64,000 bases of DNA, taken from Calycina herbarum. Taxonomy: Eukaryota > Ascomycota > Leotiomycetes > Helotiales > Pezizellaceae. Below are positions 23,240 through 36,240 of the stretch, in pieces (position 1 is the first letter of the stretch; the number at the start of each line of letters is the position of its first letter). The stretch is taken from contig LLEY01000022.1 in the NCBI GenBank assembly GCA_001414485.1, forward strand, positions 682,001 to 746,000, written 5' to 3'. A model generated the notes under the pieces. That model saw only the letters and a program-made list of their open reading frames with translations. It was not told where the DNA came from and did not search any database. The position numbers and the translations under genes are program-made.

Positions 23240-23857
23240 TCTCTTTTTACTATACTACTTAATCGTTTAGTAAAACGTACTAAGTATATTACTCTTAGAA
23301 AAGAAATTAACTTATTTAAAATAAAAATAGTACTTTATACTTAATATTTAAAAGCTAGTTTTATAAATAAATATATTACTCTTTAAGATAAAAGTTTAAA
23401 TTACTATAGTTGTTATATAAAGAATAGTAAGACTTACAACGTTCGTAAGGTAAACTGTATACCGACTATTCGAGATTAGGAGTCTATAGATACTTAGATC
23501 TAACGACTAGAGGACGAGGCTAATAAGGCTATAGCGAAAGTCCTCTAGGTTAATAAGCAGAAGAAGCTGCTTTACGCCTAGAAGTAGAGAATAATAGTAG
23601 CTAGTCTTAACTCTCTTAAGAAGCTAGATACTACTAAAGAATTAGAAAGAAAGGAAAAGGAGAAGGAGGAAGAAAAGAAGCGGATAGAAGAAGAGGCTAC
23701 TAGGCTAGCTGCCCTTTCTATGCCCGACGTTTCCGACTCTGCTCTTACTCTAGGCCTCGACCTAGCCTTTCTTAAGTCCTTTCCTACTAACTATACGATA
23801 TAAGCAGTCTTAGGTTTCGATAGTAGAACTCCTAAAGTTCCTCTAAGTACTAGCTAA
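23240..23857 (+). pseudogene. Antisense accessory ORF relic inside Gypsy A
   Basis: Runs opposite to gag-pol, between the pol end and the 3' LTR. If TAG/TAA stops are ignored, one frame reads continuously for about 200 codons. It has a head with spaced Cys/Tyr positions (YYSCYIKNSKTYNVRKVNC; Tyr probably replaces Cys after RIP), then PTIRD and ESIDT, a long charged coiled-coil-like segment (KELERKEKEKEEEKKRIEEE), then ATRLAALSMPDVSDSALTL. The frame ends at TAA 23855-23857. The pattern of a Cys-rich head plus basic/acidic coiled coil resembles hypothetical proteins I associate with fungal repeats, but no function is established. I cannot exclude a captured host fragment. Confidence 0.55.
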
Positions 23858-23861
23858 TGTT

Positions 23862-26800
23862 TTTTCTAGGTTCTTAAGTATTCTCTAAATATAAGTAATC
23901 TAACTATTTAATTAAATACTTAATCTTACCTCTAATAATCTTATAGTTAAGAATCCTTTTAACTTTATATTTAGTATTTAGATTTACTAGTTGAATTTCT
24001 ATAATTAGAGCTAGTAGTGCTCCTAGTAGTACTGGTTTAAGTAAGGATATATAGAATACTAGGTAGATATTTATTATCTTTAGTAATACTAATTTATAAT
24101 TTAAAGATCTCTTAACTTATTTAATTTTAAATAGTCTAAGTTTTTTATAATTTAGTTTATTATTTAGTCTTTTTAGATTAATGTTTTTCTATACTAAGTA
24201 GACTTTATTCTCCTCTTTTAGCGTTAGCTCTTAACTACGTTATTTATTATAGTAGTATACGTTTCTTTCTACTATAAATTATAGGTCCTTTATAAGTTCT
24301 TTATATAGACTTTTAATTTTTAAGACTTAAATATAAGTAAGTTAGTTATTAATAGTTATAGATAGTAGTTCTTAATATACTATTAATTTATATTTAAAAT
24401 TAGTATAGAATAGTATAATAAGTATTATTTCTATTACTAAACTATTATAAGCGAACTATGTTAAGAGTAGTAGTTCTACCTAATTATCCTACTAGTAGTT
24501 TATATAATAATAAAGGTATATTTTAACTACTTAATTTATTCTTTCGTTTCTTCTATTTGTTTAAGAGTAGAAAGCTATAGAGAGCTTTCTTTTTATACCT
24601 AATCGTTTTATAAGAGCGATCTAAAATTTTAAGGTAAAGAGCTTATCTCTATCTAAGAGTATTTCTTCTAGTAGTCTATGTTTTAAGACTACTTCTTTAA
24701 GGAATATAAATACTAATTCCTTAGCTATACTTAACTCTATATATACTATAAGAATTATATATTTCGTAAGTCGTTTTATAATAACTAAGATTATATTATA
24801 TTTAACTCCTTTTATTAGATCTTTAGATTTTAGTAATTTGATAATAAAATCTATAGATATTGATTTCTAAGATATCTATAGTATTAGAGTAGTGTTTATC
24901 TGTCTATAAGGAGTATAGTAGGAAGCCTTATTCCTAGTATAGGTATTATATTCTACTATTACTTCCTTAACTATTATAGATAACTGATTAATATAGTAGT
25001 ATTATCTTATTCTCTAGAAGGTTCTACGAATTCCTTAATAACCGTAAGCGAGTATAGTATAGTATTCTTATATAAACTCCTTTATATATAAGCTAGGAAC
25101 TTATAATTTCCCTTTTATATATTAGTTATAACCTTTATATATATTTTAAATTTTATCTATTTAGATATTATTTATTACTACTATTTTATATATAGTAGGT
25201 ATTAAATCTCTATTCTTAAGAGTCTTTAAGATTATAATCTTTTTATACTCCTTATTTTCCTTATATCCTAGTTTCTAGCTAAGAGTATTAGCTTAAGTAT
25301 TTAACGTTCTCTTTATATATTAGATAACGATGTTAAATCCTTCTAATATCTCTAACTATTTAGCTAATTACCTTGTCGTAAGTTCCTTAGTAGTTGTAAA
25401 TGTCCTAAGGTTCTTATAGTTAGATAAAACTATAACTAGGTATTTTACTAACTATAAATAAATTCTCTAGTATTCTAAAGCTAATACTATAATAAGTAGT
25501 TCCTTATTAAATATACTATAGTTTTATTATACTAGGTTAAATGTTTTAAAATAATATATAATAGGTATAAGTTTTCTCTTATTATTTAGTTATAAGTAAA
25601 CCCTACCTACTACTATATCTAAGGCGTCTATTTTAATTATACTTAGTTTATCTATATCGAAATCGTATAGAATAGGCTTTTTTATAAACTTTACTTTAAT
25701 TTTCTAAAAAGCATTCTCTACTTATTTATTTTATATAAACTTAATAGCTTTCTTAACTAATACTAATATTGGTTTAGTAATCTTTATATAGTCTTATATA
25801 AACAGATAGTAAAAGTTTATAAATCTAAGGAAGGACTATATATCTTTTACATTCTCTAGTAATTTCTAGTTTAAGATATCTTAGATCTTTACTAGATCTA
25901 TTTCTATTTTTCCTAGGCTAAATACCTATCCTAGGAAAAGTGTCTAAGTTACTTCGAACTTATATTTTAAGAGTTTTAACTAAGAGTTTACTTTTATAAG
26001 TTATTATAAAACTTCTCTAATATATCTCTTATATTCTTCTTCTTTTTCTAAGAAGATTAGAATATTATCTAGGTAATAGATTACTATTACTCTTAGAAAA
26101 TCTCCTAAGATATTATTATTTTATCTTTAATATATAGCTAGTATATTATAAAGTCTAAATAGTATAATTACATATTTATAAAGGCTCGATAGTAAGGTAA
26201 ATACTATCTTCTATTCGTCTCTAGTTTTTATTTATATAAGTCTATAAGCGTTCTATTAATCTAATTTCGTAAATTATACTACCTTGCTTAACTTATCTTA
26301 TAAGTATTAGTTAAATAGTAGTAGATAAGCATTCTTAACTATAACGTGATTTACTTCCTAATAATTAATATATACTCTTCTATCTAGGTTATCTTTCTTC
26401 TTAATAATAAGCATATTTAAGATAATTAGTAACTTAGATCTTCTAATATATCTCTTCTTAATACCTTTCTTTATATAACTTTCTATTCTTTATAGGCTTT
26501 TCTAGTTATATAATTAAAGCTTTTATTTTAAAAGGTAATAATCCTCTTTTAATTTAATCTTATAATCCTATAAGCGATGTTTTAGTAAGGCTTATAAGTC
26601 TTCTAGGTTTTTAAACAAAGCTTTAAATTCTCTGTATTATATAGGTATTTCGTTATTAGCTTTCTTACTAACCTGTAGAGGACCCTAGGCATAGTGTTCT
26701 AGTGCTTTAGAAGAGGTAGCGCTAACCTCGTTCTAGCTTTAAAGTTATAAACGCGATCTCTTATATTTATATTAACTAAAAGTTATTTTTCTAGTTTTCT

Positions 26801-29450
26801 AGTCGATTTCTAGATTATATTCCTAAATCTATAGTATACTAAGTATTACTTCCTTACTTCCTATTTTAATAATATTAAATTATATATCTAAATAGTATCT
26901 TTTAATATTAATTCTTATTAGAATAGTTTACTAATTAATAATTCCGTTTTAGTATATAACGTCTATTCTATCGACTACCCCTAGTTAATATAGTCTTATT
27001 TCTTTAATTAGGACGTTTAGCTTCTCTTAAGCTATTAGGGAAATAAAGTTACTCGTTGCTTCTAAGTCTATTATAACTTATAACTTCTTTCCTTCTATTT
27101 CTATAGTTATTACTAACTATCTTTCTCTTAAAGTAGCGTCTAACTTTACTTTAATATATTAGACTTTAAAAGATCGATTTTCTTAATTATACTTCTTTCT
27201 CTCCTTATTCTTATACTATAGAAAGAATCTTACTCTTTCTTTATTAGTATATACTATCTTATATACTAATCTATATTCTATAATTCCTATAGTTTTAGGA
27301 ATTTCCTTTATAAATTGCTTTAGTATTTGTCTATAGTTATATTAGATCTATTTATAACTGGTTTCTAAAATAGCTTCTATTAACTATAGTTCTCTTATAT
27401 ATAGATAATCTAAAGTAGCCTCTAGTATACTTATCTCTGGTTTTATATAGTAAACTTTAAATATATAATCTCTTAAATTCTTTTCTTTAATAGTCCTAAT
27501 CTAGAACTAAGGAAAGAATACTACTCCTTCTTTATTTAATAATACTACTTCGTATATTTAATAATATTCTACTATTCTAGTAGGCTCTAGTAACGTTCCT
27601 TTAAATCGTTTCTATAATAACTAATCTAAAGTCGGACTTAGTTTATATTATATTTATTATACTATTATTTCTTAAACTGTTTCTATAAACTATAGTTCTT
27701 CTACTAATAGGTAGTATAATTCCTCTAGTTCTGTTTTAGCTTATCTAGTTATATCGAGCTCTCTTTACTCTTAGAATAATATACTAAATAGTTATTATAA
27801 GTTATATTTTCTAAATACTAACCTATTATTTCTAATTAATATAATAATAATATATTATTTAAATTCTTTTAGTATAATATCTTTAGACAATGTTCTAAAA
27901 AAAGAGGTTTTAATTCGTTCTTTAAATCCTGTTAAAACTTGCTATATCTATATACTAATTTTATTTAATATATTATATATTTTCTATATATCCTCTACTT
28001 TAGAGTAGCTAGGTTTCTTAACTAGTTAGTGTTTCTGTTCTAGTTCCTTCTCTTTAATAGTTTTCTATCTAGTAATTAAGCTAACTAGAGTTATTATTTT
28101 AAGGTTATTACTTATAACTATATATATTATTAAGATAGTTAAGTTAACTTCTTATATTATATAAGGACTTTAGAAATCCAGTTTCTAATTATTAATATAT
28201 ACTTATCGATTTCCTTATTTAAAGGTTTTAAAGAAAGCCTAAGTTTCTCTAACTTTAGAGTCTTTATTCTTTATCTCTTCTTTTATACTAGAAGATAAGT
28301 CTAATGTCTCTAAAGAACTAGTTAATAGTAGTAATTCGTATTCCTCTTAAAAAGGTTGCTTAGGTTCTATTACTAATTATATATTATAATATTCTTTAAA
28401 AAGTAGATCCCTATTATTATTAGTATCTTATATACTACTAATTTCTTTATTATTTTCAATCTAGGTTCTATATCCTCGTACTTTAAGCTCCTTATCTATA
28501 AGTTTAATATAATTAGTTAAAGCTATCTATTATTAAATAGTAGTATTAATTTACTTCTTTCTCTTAAAGTCTTTCTTCTTACTACACTTATTTACTCTAT
28601 AACCTAGTTAGCTATAATTATAATATAAGTTCTACTTATATTAATGATTTCGCTCTTTTTAGAAAAGTCCTTCTTTCTTTAGAAAGGTTTTCTTTTATAT
28701 AGCGTTTACCTCCTTACTATACTTATTAGTATAAGAGTACTTCTACTTCTCTAACTCTTTACTCTTTTCTCTATACTTAGGGTTACTCTTTCTGAATTTA
28801 TATAGACGGTTATCTAATTAGACGACTTCCTCGATTATACCTATAATAGTTAAGAATTATATATTCTACTTAGCTATTTCTTCATAGATATATATCTTTA
28901 ATTCTTAGTAAAAAAGTTCTATTAAAGTAATTATATCCTATCTTAACTTTGTTCTATAACGTTAAAATTCATTAGTATAATCTATTACTAATCTAGTCTA
29001 GTATAATTCTAAAAGCTTATATATAGCTATTTAAATTATATTAAAGTCTTTAAAGACTTTTCTAATAGTTGCTTTAAATCCTTTCTAAGATTTAAACATA
29101 ATCTTAGTTAATTCTATCTTTCTATCTTTATTCTTATTTTTAAAGAAGTCCTCTAAGTATAGCTAGGCCTATTCTAATACTAATCCTCTAAGATAGAATA
29201 TAGTAAAGATAGTTTATAAGTTATAATTACCTTTAAACTTATTAGAATTAAAGTTAAAGTAGATGTCTATTTAAAGAAGGAATAAGTTAAGTTCCTTTCG
29301 CTTCCTATAATACGTATCTAGTATCTTAACTTTAATAGATTTAAGTACTTCGACCTTATAGAGCTCGGAGGCGTCCGGTATACTAATATTATCGTCGTTC
29401 CTAGTTAACTATATACTAGTAGGTATTCTTCCGGTTATACTTCTAGATAT
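23862..29450 (-). pseudogene. Gypsy A gag-pol relic
   Basis: On the minus strand, near 28600, a NYSQLGYRVNKCSKK-like stretch resembles a CCHC knuckle with Cys turned to Tyr. Near 26400-25900, blocks such as FTKLD, YLDNILIF (the catalytic YxDD changed to YLDN) and FEVTQTLFLG mark the reverse transcriptase. Near 25050-24750, an integrase zinc-finger region (CDTCTRNKA-like, decayed) and a KSISIDFI catalytic-core block follow. Stops, mainly TAG and TAA, occur every few dozen codons. Confidence 0.8.
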
Positions 29451-29544
29451 TCCTATAACGTTAACTCGACTAGTATTTAAGCTAGCTACTACGGTAGGAG
29501 TTACTAGAGCTATAGCGACTAAACTTCTAAGTAGGTGCTTAAAG

Positions 29545-29971
29545 TATAACAAAACTTAAATAAACTAAACAAAGATAACTAAGTCTCGAAGGTTAGTATA
29601 TAAGTAAGAAGTATAGATACGCTGGATTATTTACTTAGAAGTAAACTCGTTACTTATATCAAAGATATTAAATAAGATAATAAGATTAATAACTAAAGTT
29701 AAGTACGAAGCTCCTATCTAGATAGCAGACGTGCTAGTATATATAGAACCTTCGTTCCCCTAGGTAGCTAACTCGCTTATCGAGCTGGCGATCCAACGAG
29801 CTGGTTCGCCTAGCGATCCAGCGGTCTGTTACGTGATTAACATAATGAAATCCTTAGATCGCTTAGCTAACCTAACCGATCTCTATCTACTATAAGAGTA
29901 TTCCGATAGTACTTAACCTGTTAGGACGCCGCCTGGTCTTCACTTATCACGTGTGCACGTGATTCGTAACA
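29545..29971 (-). repeat. Gypsy A 5' LTR (partly spared copy)
   Basis: 427 bp. Its right 250 bp still hold many CA and TG dinucleotides, including two CACGTG words at about 29950-29962 near the outer end. Its left part is as mutated as the partner. Confidence 0.88.
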
Positions 29972-30321
29972 CCTAGCTAGGTAGTATAGAAGATATAGTA
30001 AATTATATACTTAAGTTATATAGAGAATAACGCGTTAGAAAGAACTAGGTATAACGATTTATATAACGACGTCTAGAACTAAAGACGTGTTTTAATCGCG
30101 TTTACGATTTCTAAAGAGCCTTATACGAAGATCCTAAGCTAATTAGCACGTGGTTTCAACTAGTAGAGAATATATAAGCGAAATATAAGATCTAAGACTA
30201 CGATTTCTATAACTTTAATAAGACTAGTTTTATAATAGGTATTATCTACGCTAGAATAGTTATTATACGTACTAATCGACGTAGTAGAGGTAAGACTATC
30301 TAGCTAGGTAATCGAGAATAG

Positions 30322-30650
30322 TATTATAGACCTAGCTATCGCCGAGCACGTAACTCGCGTACAGCTGCTCGCTAGCGTCCGCAAAGCCTGCTATTCCTAG
30401 CCTGGCCTAGAACTATTCCTACCTAGGCTAGGAACTATTTCTATAAACGGATCGACATTTCTATAACTTATCGATTCCTTAGCTATCTCTATATTATAGG
30501 ACCTCTAGAAGTCTCCTCTTTCCTTCTCTTCTCTTCTATAGCTTTAGATCTTTAATTAAACTACCTCTTACTTCTCTAATTATCCGCTACACCTGTATAT
30601 ACTATAGATAAGAATAACTACTAGAGAGCTAGTAGATTAGGTTTATTATA
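30322..30650 (+). repeat. Gypsy B 5' LTR
   Basis: 329 bp, starting TATTATAGACC and ending TTTATTATA. The 3' partner has TATTACAGACC and TTTGTTACA, so this copy has lost CA/TG at both tips. Confidence 0.9.
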
Positions 30651-30869
30651 TTATCTAAAGCTCTCTTCTTCTCTCTATTTACTACTACTTCTAGGAAGGA
30701 TTAGAATATCTGTTACGATTCTAATATAACACCTACGGTCTATATAGACCGCCCGTAGATACTACTAGCGCCTTATATAGCCCCGCGTACCCGCGCCTAC
30801 TACCGCGTATAAGAGCCTAGGGCTCTTCTACTTATACCCTCTATTCTTATAACTGAGTCGTCTACAACG

Positions 30870-33800
30870 ATGTCTGCCGACTAGCCTACGGACGCTTAAC
30901 AGCTCGCTATAGCCCTGAAACAGGTCTGCCTACTACGAGAACAACTAGACGACGTCTATACCCCTCCGCGAGGGAATACCCTGTCTGAAACTAGATAACA
31001 TAGGTCGTTTATAGTTAAGCTTAAGGATACTAAGCCTCTAATAGATAGCTTATCTCTAACCTTCGATAACTAGAAGATCTAGATTAAAGATAAGTTCTTT
31101 ATTAACGCCTCTATGTTTAAGCTAGAGGAAGCAAAGATAGCTTACGTTTTTAACTATATAGCTGATATTACTTAGAAGTATCTCGCGCTCCGTTACCGGA
31201 AGGCACCTAAGCTGTTTTAGTCTATAAAAGAAATAATCGTATATCTTACAGATATCCTAGAGAACCTGTTCGAAGCGTAGGACGCTTATATCGAATTCTA
31301 CTAGCTCGTTATAAGAGATAACGAGACTTTCGTAACCTTCTATACTCGCTTCTTATACTTTGTAGACACTAGACAGATCCTAATAGACGACTTATAGCCC
31401 GACTTATATAACAAGCTTACGCTATCTCTATAACAGTCTGTCTTACTATTCTTAGACGTCCTGCTTATAAGTACGGCCCTAGTAAACAAGTGTCGACTTG
31501 TTAATAAGAACTTACGAAGACTTTAGCTCCGTAGAAGCAACTTACAGACTGCTCGTCTTATCCTCTAGCCTGTAACTGCTACTACTACCTTCTACCTAGC
31601 TAGAACTTTTACTACTACTTAAACTATGTTCCGTATAACCTCCTCTACCCCGGCCCCCCGCCTTTATAGACTATTACGTAAACTAACGCCTGCTTATAAG
31701 GAACCGGACGACGCCTACTTCAAGTGTAAGAGGACTAGATACTATGCCTACGAATGCTCTAAGAACTCTAAGCCTATTACAGACGTTAATAAGCTTGCGA
31801 AGCCTACGTCTAACTTAGAACAGTTAGAAAACGACCAAGTCTAGGGAAAGTCTCCTCTCTAGGCTTGCTTTACCGAGGTCCTAACTAGTTAGCTATCGAT
31901 CTAAGTCAGCTACTTAGAGGAAAACAGTTCATAGTCTCTTATAACTTAGTTTTTAATAGATACGGATTTAAAACCTCTACTCTAGCTAATACTAGAGCAA
32001 ACGGCTTTATACTTATTAGTATAAAGTTTACTTAGGAGCTGGCTCGCTTCTTCTCTTTAACTATTTATACTCTTCCTACTTCTATTATAGTTCGCGGCTT
32101 TAATAGACAGAGTCGACAGTCCGCGGACCGCTATATTATTCTTTACTTATATATAGACGGCTATAAATAGTATAACGTCTCTATAGTCCTCCTTAATACT
32201 AGCTATTAGAATCTTATTCTTAGGCGTACATAGTTTAACTAGCTTAACGTATAACTTAACCCCCGCTAGCGCTGACTTATATAGCCCGCGGATCTCTCTC
32301 CTTCTCCTAACCTTATCTAGCTACGCTTCTTAGATCCTAGGATCCTATAGACTCGGCCTTTAAACCTAGATTACTAAGCTAACGTGGATCGCCGCGATTA
32401 GGCCCTAGAAGAACAGGTTATACGTAAATACTAGAAAGACCTATAACTATCTATAAGCCTTGTCGACGAGCTGCTAGTCTCTCGGATCCTAGCGCGCCCG
32501 CCTACTACACCCCTGGCTGTACGTTATAGCGAGTACTAGAACCGCTAAAACAACTTACGAAATATAAACTACGCTCTTATAGGTTTAGATATTTATAAAG
32601 CCTCTATAGCGTGCCTGAAACGTGTACGCCTTAACCTGCCACCGGTAGACATTGCTATTATTAGTGCTGCTATATATTACTATAACCTATAAGATACTAA
32701 AGCTACAGCCTTTAGTACCTCTCTTTATAAGATTGATTACTTAATAGAAAAAAAGCTTATGAATTAAAAAGACGACTTACAGGTCTAAGAAAGCCTCTCC
32801 GAAGCCTACTAGGATCTTATAGACGTTTTCTCTAAAGCTACGTCTAATACTCTTCTCTCTCGTCGCCTATACAACTATAAGATCGAACTTATAGACGGGA
32901 ACGTAGACGACTTATTCTATAGCTCCCTCTGCTACTAGTCAACGGACGAGCTCTAGGCTATAAAATAATACCTTATTAAGAACCTTTATAAAGGTTTTAT
33001 TAAAGCTAGCTAAGCCTCTTTTATAGCCTCGATTCTCTTTGTTAAGAAGTCTAACAGCTCTCTACGGTTCTATATTAATTACTATAAGCTAAATAACCTA
33101 ACTTATAAGAACTAGTATCCTCTTCTATTAATCGACGAAACTCTTACTTATCTAGGTAAGGCTTATATCTTTATAAAGCTAGATATACGATAAGCTTTTT
33201 ACTGGATTTAGATTAACTCTAAGTCTAAGGAACTAATAACGTTCTAGACCTGTTATAGAGCTTATAAGTGTAAAGTTATACTTTTTAGACTAACTAACAG
33301 ACCTATAATATATTAACAGTTTATAAACGACGTACTCTTTAACTATTTAGACGACTTTTATACTACCTACTTTAACGATATTCTTATTTACTCTAAGAAC
33401 AAGCTAGACTATTAGGAACACGTCTATAAGGTCCTTTTATAGCTTCGTAAAGCTGGCTTATAGGTTGATATTAAGAAATCTAAGTTTAACGTTACTTATA
33501 CGAAGTATCTAGGCTTCTATATAAGTACTAATAGGATTAAAGTAGACCTAGAAAAGATAGAAACGATCTATAACTAGGAATGCCTTATTATAGTCTATAG
33601 TATTTAGTCCTTTCTTAGCTTTTATAACTTCTACTAGAAGTTTATTCTTAACTATAGACGAGTCGTACGCCTGTTAACGGCTCTAACTCGTAAAGACTAG
33701 CCGTTTTAGTAGACACCTGCTTATTAGAACGCCTTCTCTAAGCTAAAGGCCTAGCTTATTAATACACCTCTTCTTATATACTTTAATCTGTAATACGAGT

Positions 33801-35890
33801 CTATAGTTAAGACCGATTCCTTTAACAGCGTCCTTAGTAGTATACTCCTTTAGTTATAGCCGAGTTAAGAGTAGTACTCTATAGCTTACTTCTCTAAGAT
33901 AATAATACCTACTAAGATTAACTACCCGATTTATAATAAAGAGATACTAGCTATTATACGTTCTCTAGAAGCCTGGAGACCTAAGCTTGAAGGGTCTCTA
34001 CACCGGGTATAGGTCGTTTTAGACTATAAAGCTCTCGAGTACTTTATAATAACTAAAGCCTTATCTAGCTAATAAGCTCGCTAGACTAAAACCCTCTCTC
34101 GATTTAACTTCCTACTTACTTATAAGCCTAGTAGCTAGAATTAAGCGGATTCCCTTACTTGCTAGGACTAAGAAGTAGATAGTTAAATAGTAATAAAGAT
34201 ATCTACTTATACGTAAGTCCTCTTATAGCCTAAGAATCTCGACTCGCGGATTATTATAGACCTAGACTTAGACCCTTCCGTAGATATTACACCTATTAGA
34301 GTAGCTGACAGACTATACAACTTAATTAACGATATCTTATAAGCTAATTATACAAGTACAGGCCTTAACGCTCTCCGCTAGTACGCTACGGACGAACGCC
34401 CTAGCTAGACAACCTGTAACAGCCTCCTACTATACTAAGAACGGCTTGTCCTACCCGAGGACGACGATCTCAAAGTACGCTTGCTAAGCGAGGTATATAA
34501 TCAAGTCTCGGTAGCCTACCCTAGATAATCTAAGACTCTAAAGCTAGTTACAGACTGCTACTACTAGCTATACCTTCGTTTAGATATATAACGATTCGTC
34601 TATAACTGCTAAATCTACTGTCGCTCTTACGTGCCGCGAGACCGCCCCCCTAGACTCCTTAACCCCTTACCTATCCTAGATCGCCTATAGTAATATATAT
34701 TAGTTAATTTTAAGGAATTCCCTCTTAATAAGTCTAAGATAGATATAATTATTATCTTTATCTACTAGCTAAGTAAGAGATCTGTCTCTATCTCTTACCT
34801 AAAGACTACGGACGTAAAAAAGACTACGTAGATCTACCTCGACTGTGTATAGTATTATTATAGACCGTTAGATACTATTATCTCTAACCGCGGTCTATAA
34901 TTCGTCTTAGAGTTCTAGTAAGAGTTTAACCGGATCCTAGGGACTAAGATTAAGCTATCTACAGTCGTATATATATAAACCGACGGTTAAACTAAGAATA
35001 TAAACTAGTAGATTAACTAACGCCTTCGCCTGTTTATAAACTACTATTAGGATAACTAGTCTAAACTAATGCCGATTATAGACTACGCTTAAGCTATACT
35101 TCTCTAGAACTCGACGACTCTTCTACTTATATAAATCGAGCTTGGTTACGTGCTACGTACTAGCTTTGATTAGGTCCGCTAGAGCTCGGAAGAGCTAATA
35201 AGCGTCTGTAAACAGCTTTTATAAGACGAAGCAGTTATATACGTAACTCGTATATATAGCGCCTAGGAAACCGTCTGTAAGAGAATCGAGGCTGCTTAGG
35301 AACGCTAGCGTAAGTAAGTAAACAAGCACCGGCGACTAGTAGACTTTACTATAGGCGATAAGATCTATATATCGACAAAGACGTAGAATATAGACCGCCT
35401 AAGCTGTAAGCTCGACTAGCAGATAGCTAGTCTATATATAGTCCTAGAAAAGGTTAGAAACGCTTTCTAGGTCGACCTATCTTTAATAATTAAAATATAG
35501 CTTGTAATCTCTATAAACAAGCTTTGTAAAGCTTCTAACAATCCGCTACCAGGCTAGCTATAGGAACTAGGACTGCCTATTATAGTTAACAGATATAACG
35601 AATAGGATGTAGACTAAGTACTAGCCTCTAGAGGCTATTATAGAAAATTATAATACCGGGTTTAATAGGTATAAAGCGAGCTAGACCTGGCCTAGTACCT
35701 AGCTTCTGACTTTATAAGCTGTCTATATAAGCTTTAAGAGTTTCACGCTCTAAATCCTTCTCTTCTAAGGCCTTCTAGGTACTTAGTAGAATAGTTATAG
35801 AGCTAGGAAGATAGTATAGACGAGCTGGAATATTATAAGAACGAGGATAAATTACCTATAAGATAGTAGGTTTAGAGCTCGCGGGCGAGC
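30870..35890 (+). pseudogene. Gypsy B gag-pol relic with chromodomain
   Basis: A possible gag start is the ATG at 30870. A zinc-knuckle relic (YFKCKRTRYYAYEC) lies at about 31713-31755, inside the only frame of 60 codons or more left in the block (31626-31844). A protease NTRANGF block (from DTGANGF-like) lies near 31985, reverse transcriptase with FIKLDIRQAFYWI and YFNDILIYSKNK at about 33160-33400, and RNase H with a VKTDSF-like block near 33800. Integrase spans 34400-35150 (DIIIIFIYQLSKRS, LDTIISNRG), and the chromodomain lies near 35600-35750 (RKLQYRVQWVGYDED). Stops are mostly TAG. Confidence 0.85.
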
Positions 35891-35911
35891 TCTACTTAGA
35901 GAGGGGGGTAA

Positions 35912-36240
35912 TATTACAGACCTGGCTACCGCCGAGCACGTAACTCGCGTACGGCTGCTCGCCGGCGTCTGCAAAGCCTGCTATTCCTAGCCTAGCCTAG
36001 AACCATTCCTACCTAGGCTAGGAACTATTTCTATAAACGGATCGACATTTCTATAACTTATCGATTCCTTAGCTATCTCTATATTATAGGACCTCTAGAA
36101 GTCTCCTCTTTCCTTCTCTTCTCTTCTATAGCTTTAGATCTTTAATTAAACCACCTCTTACTTCTCTAATTATCCGCTACACCTATATATACTATAGGTA
36201 AGAATAACTACCAGAGGGCTAGTAGATTAGGTTTGTTACA
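35912..36240 (+). repeat. Gypsy B 3' LTR (less mutated)
   Basis: 329 bp, ends TTTGTTACA and is followed by AATAG, the target duplication. It retains several CA/TG sites changed in the 5' LTR. Confidence 0.9.

Larger units (their letters stand above)
22735..29971 (-). mobile_element. Gypsy A: Ty3/Gypsy LTR retrotransposon, RIP-mutated
   Basis: Two LTRs of equal length (427 bp) bound a 6.4-kb interior. Flanking 5-mers are TCTAG on the left and CCTAG on the right, a 5-bp target duplication with one C-to-T change. The coding strand is minus: in that orientation the LTR starts TGTTACG-like and ends CGTTACA-like. Recognisable interior parts, in coding order, are gag with a zinc-knuckle relic near 28600, reverse transcriptase at about 26500-25850, and integrase at about 25100-24300. 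A further antisense ORF relic lies between pol and the 3' LTR (23240-23857). No long open frame survives. It inserted into the pogo transposase. Confidence 0.88.
30322..36240 (+). mobile_element. Gypsy B: Ty3/Gypsy chromovirus, RIP-mutated
   Basis: Two 329-bp LTRs bound a 5.26-kb interior. Flanking 5-mers are AATAG on both sides, an exact target duplication. The LTR starts TGTTACAGACC-like and ends TTTGTTACA-like. All coding relics are on the plus strand in Ty3/Gypsy order: gag, protease, reverse transcriptase, RNase H, integrase, chromodomain. It inserted into the catalytic part of the pogo transposase, 350 bp downstream of Gypsy A in host coordinates. Confidence 0.9.

Noticed and set aside
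31626..31844. 72-codon open frame inside the repeat block
   Set aside because: It is the surviving zinc-knuckle part of Gypsy B gag, flanked in frame by stops; not an independent gene.
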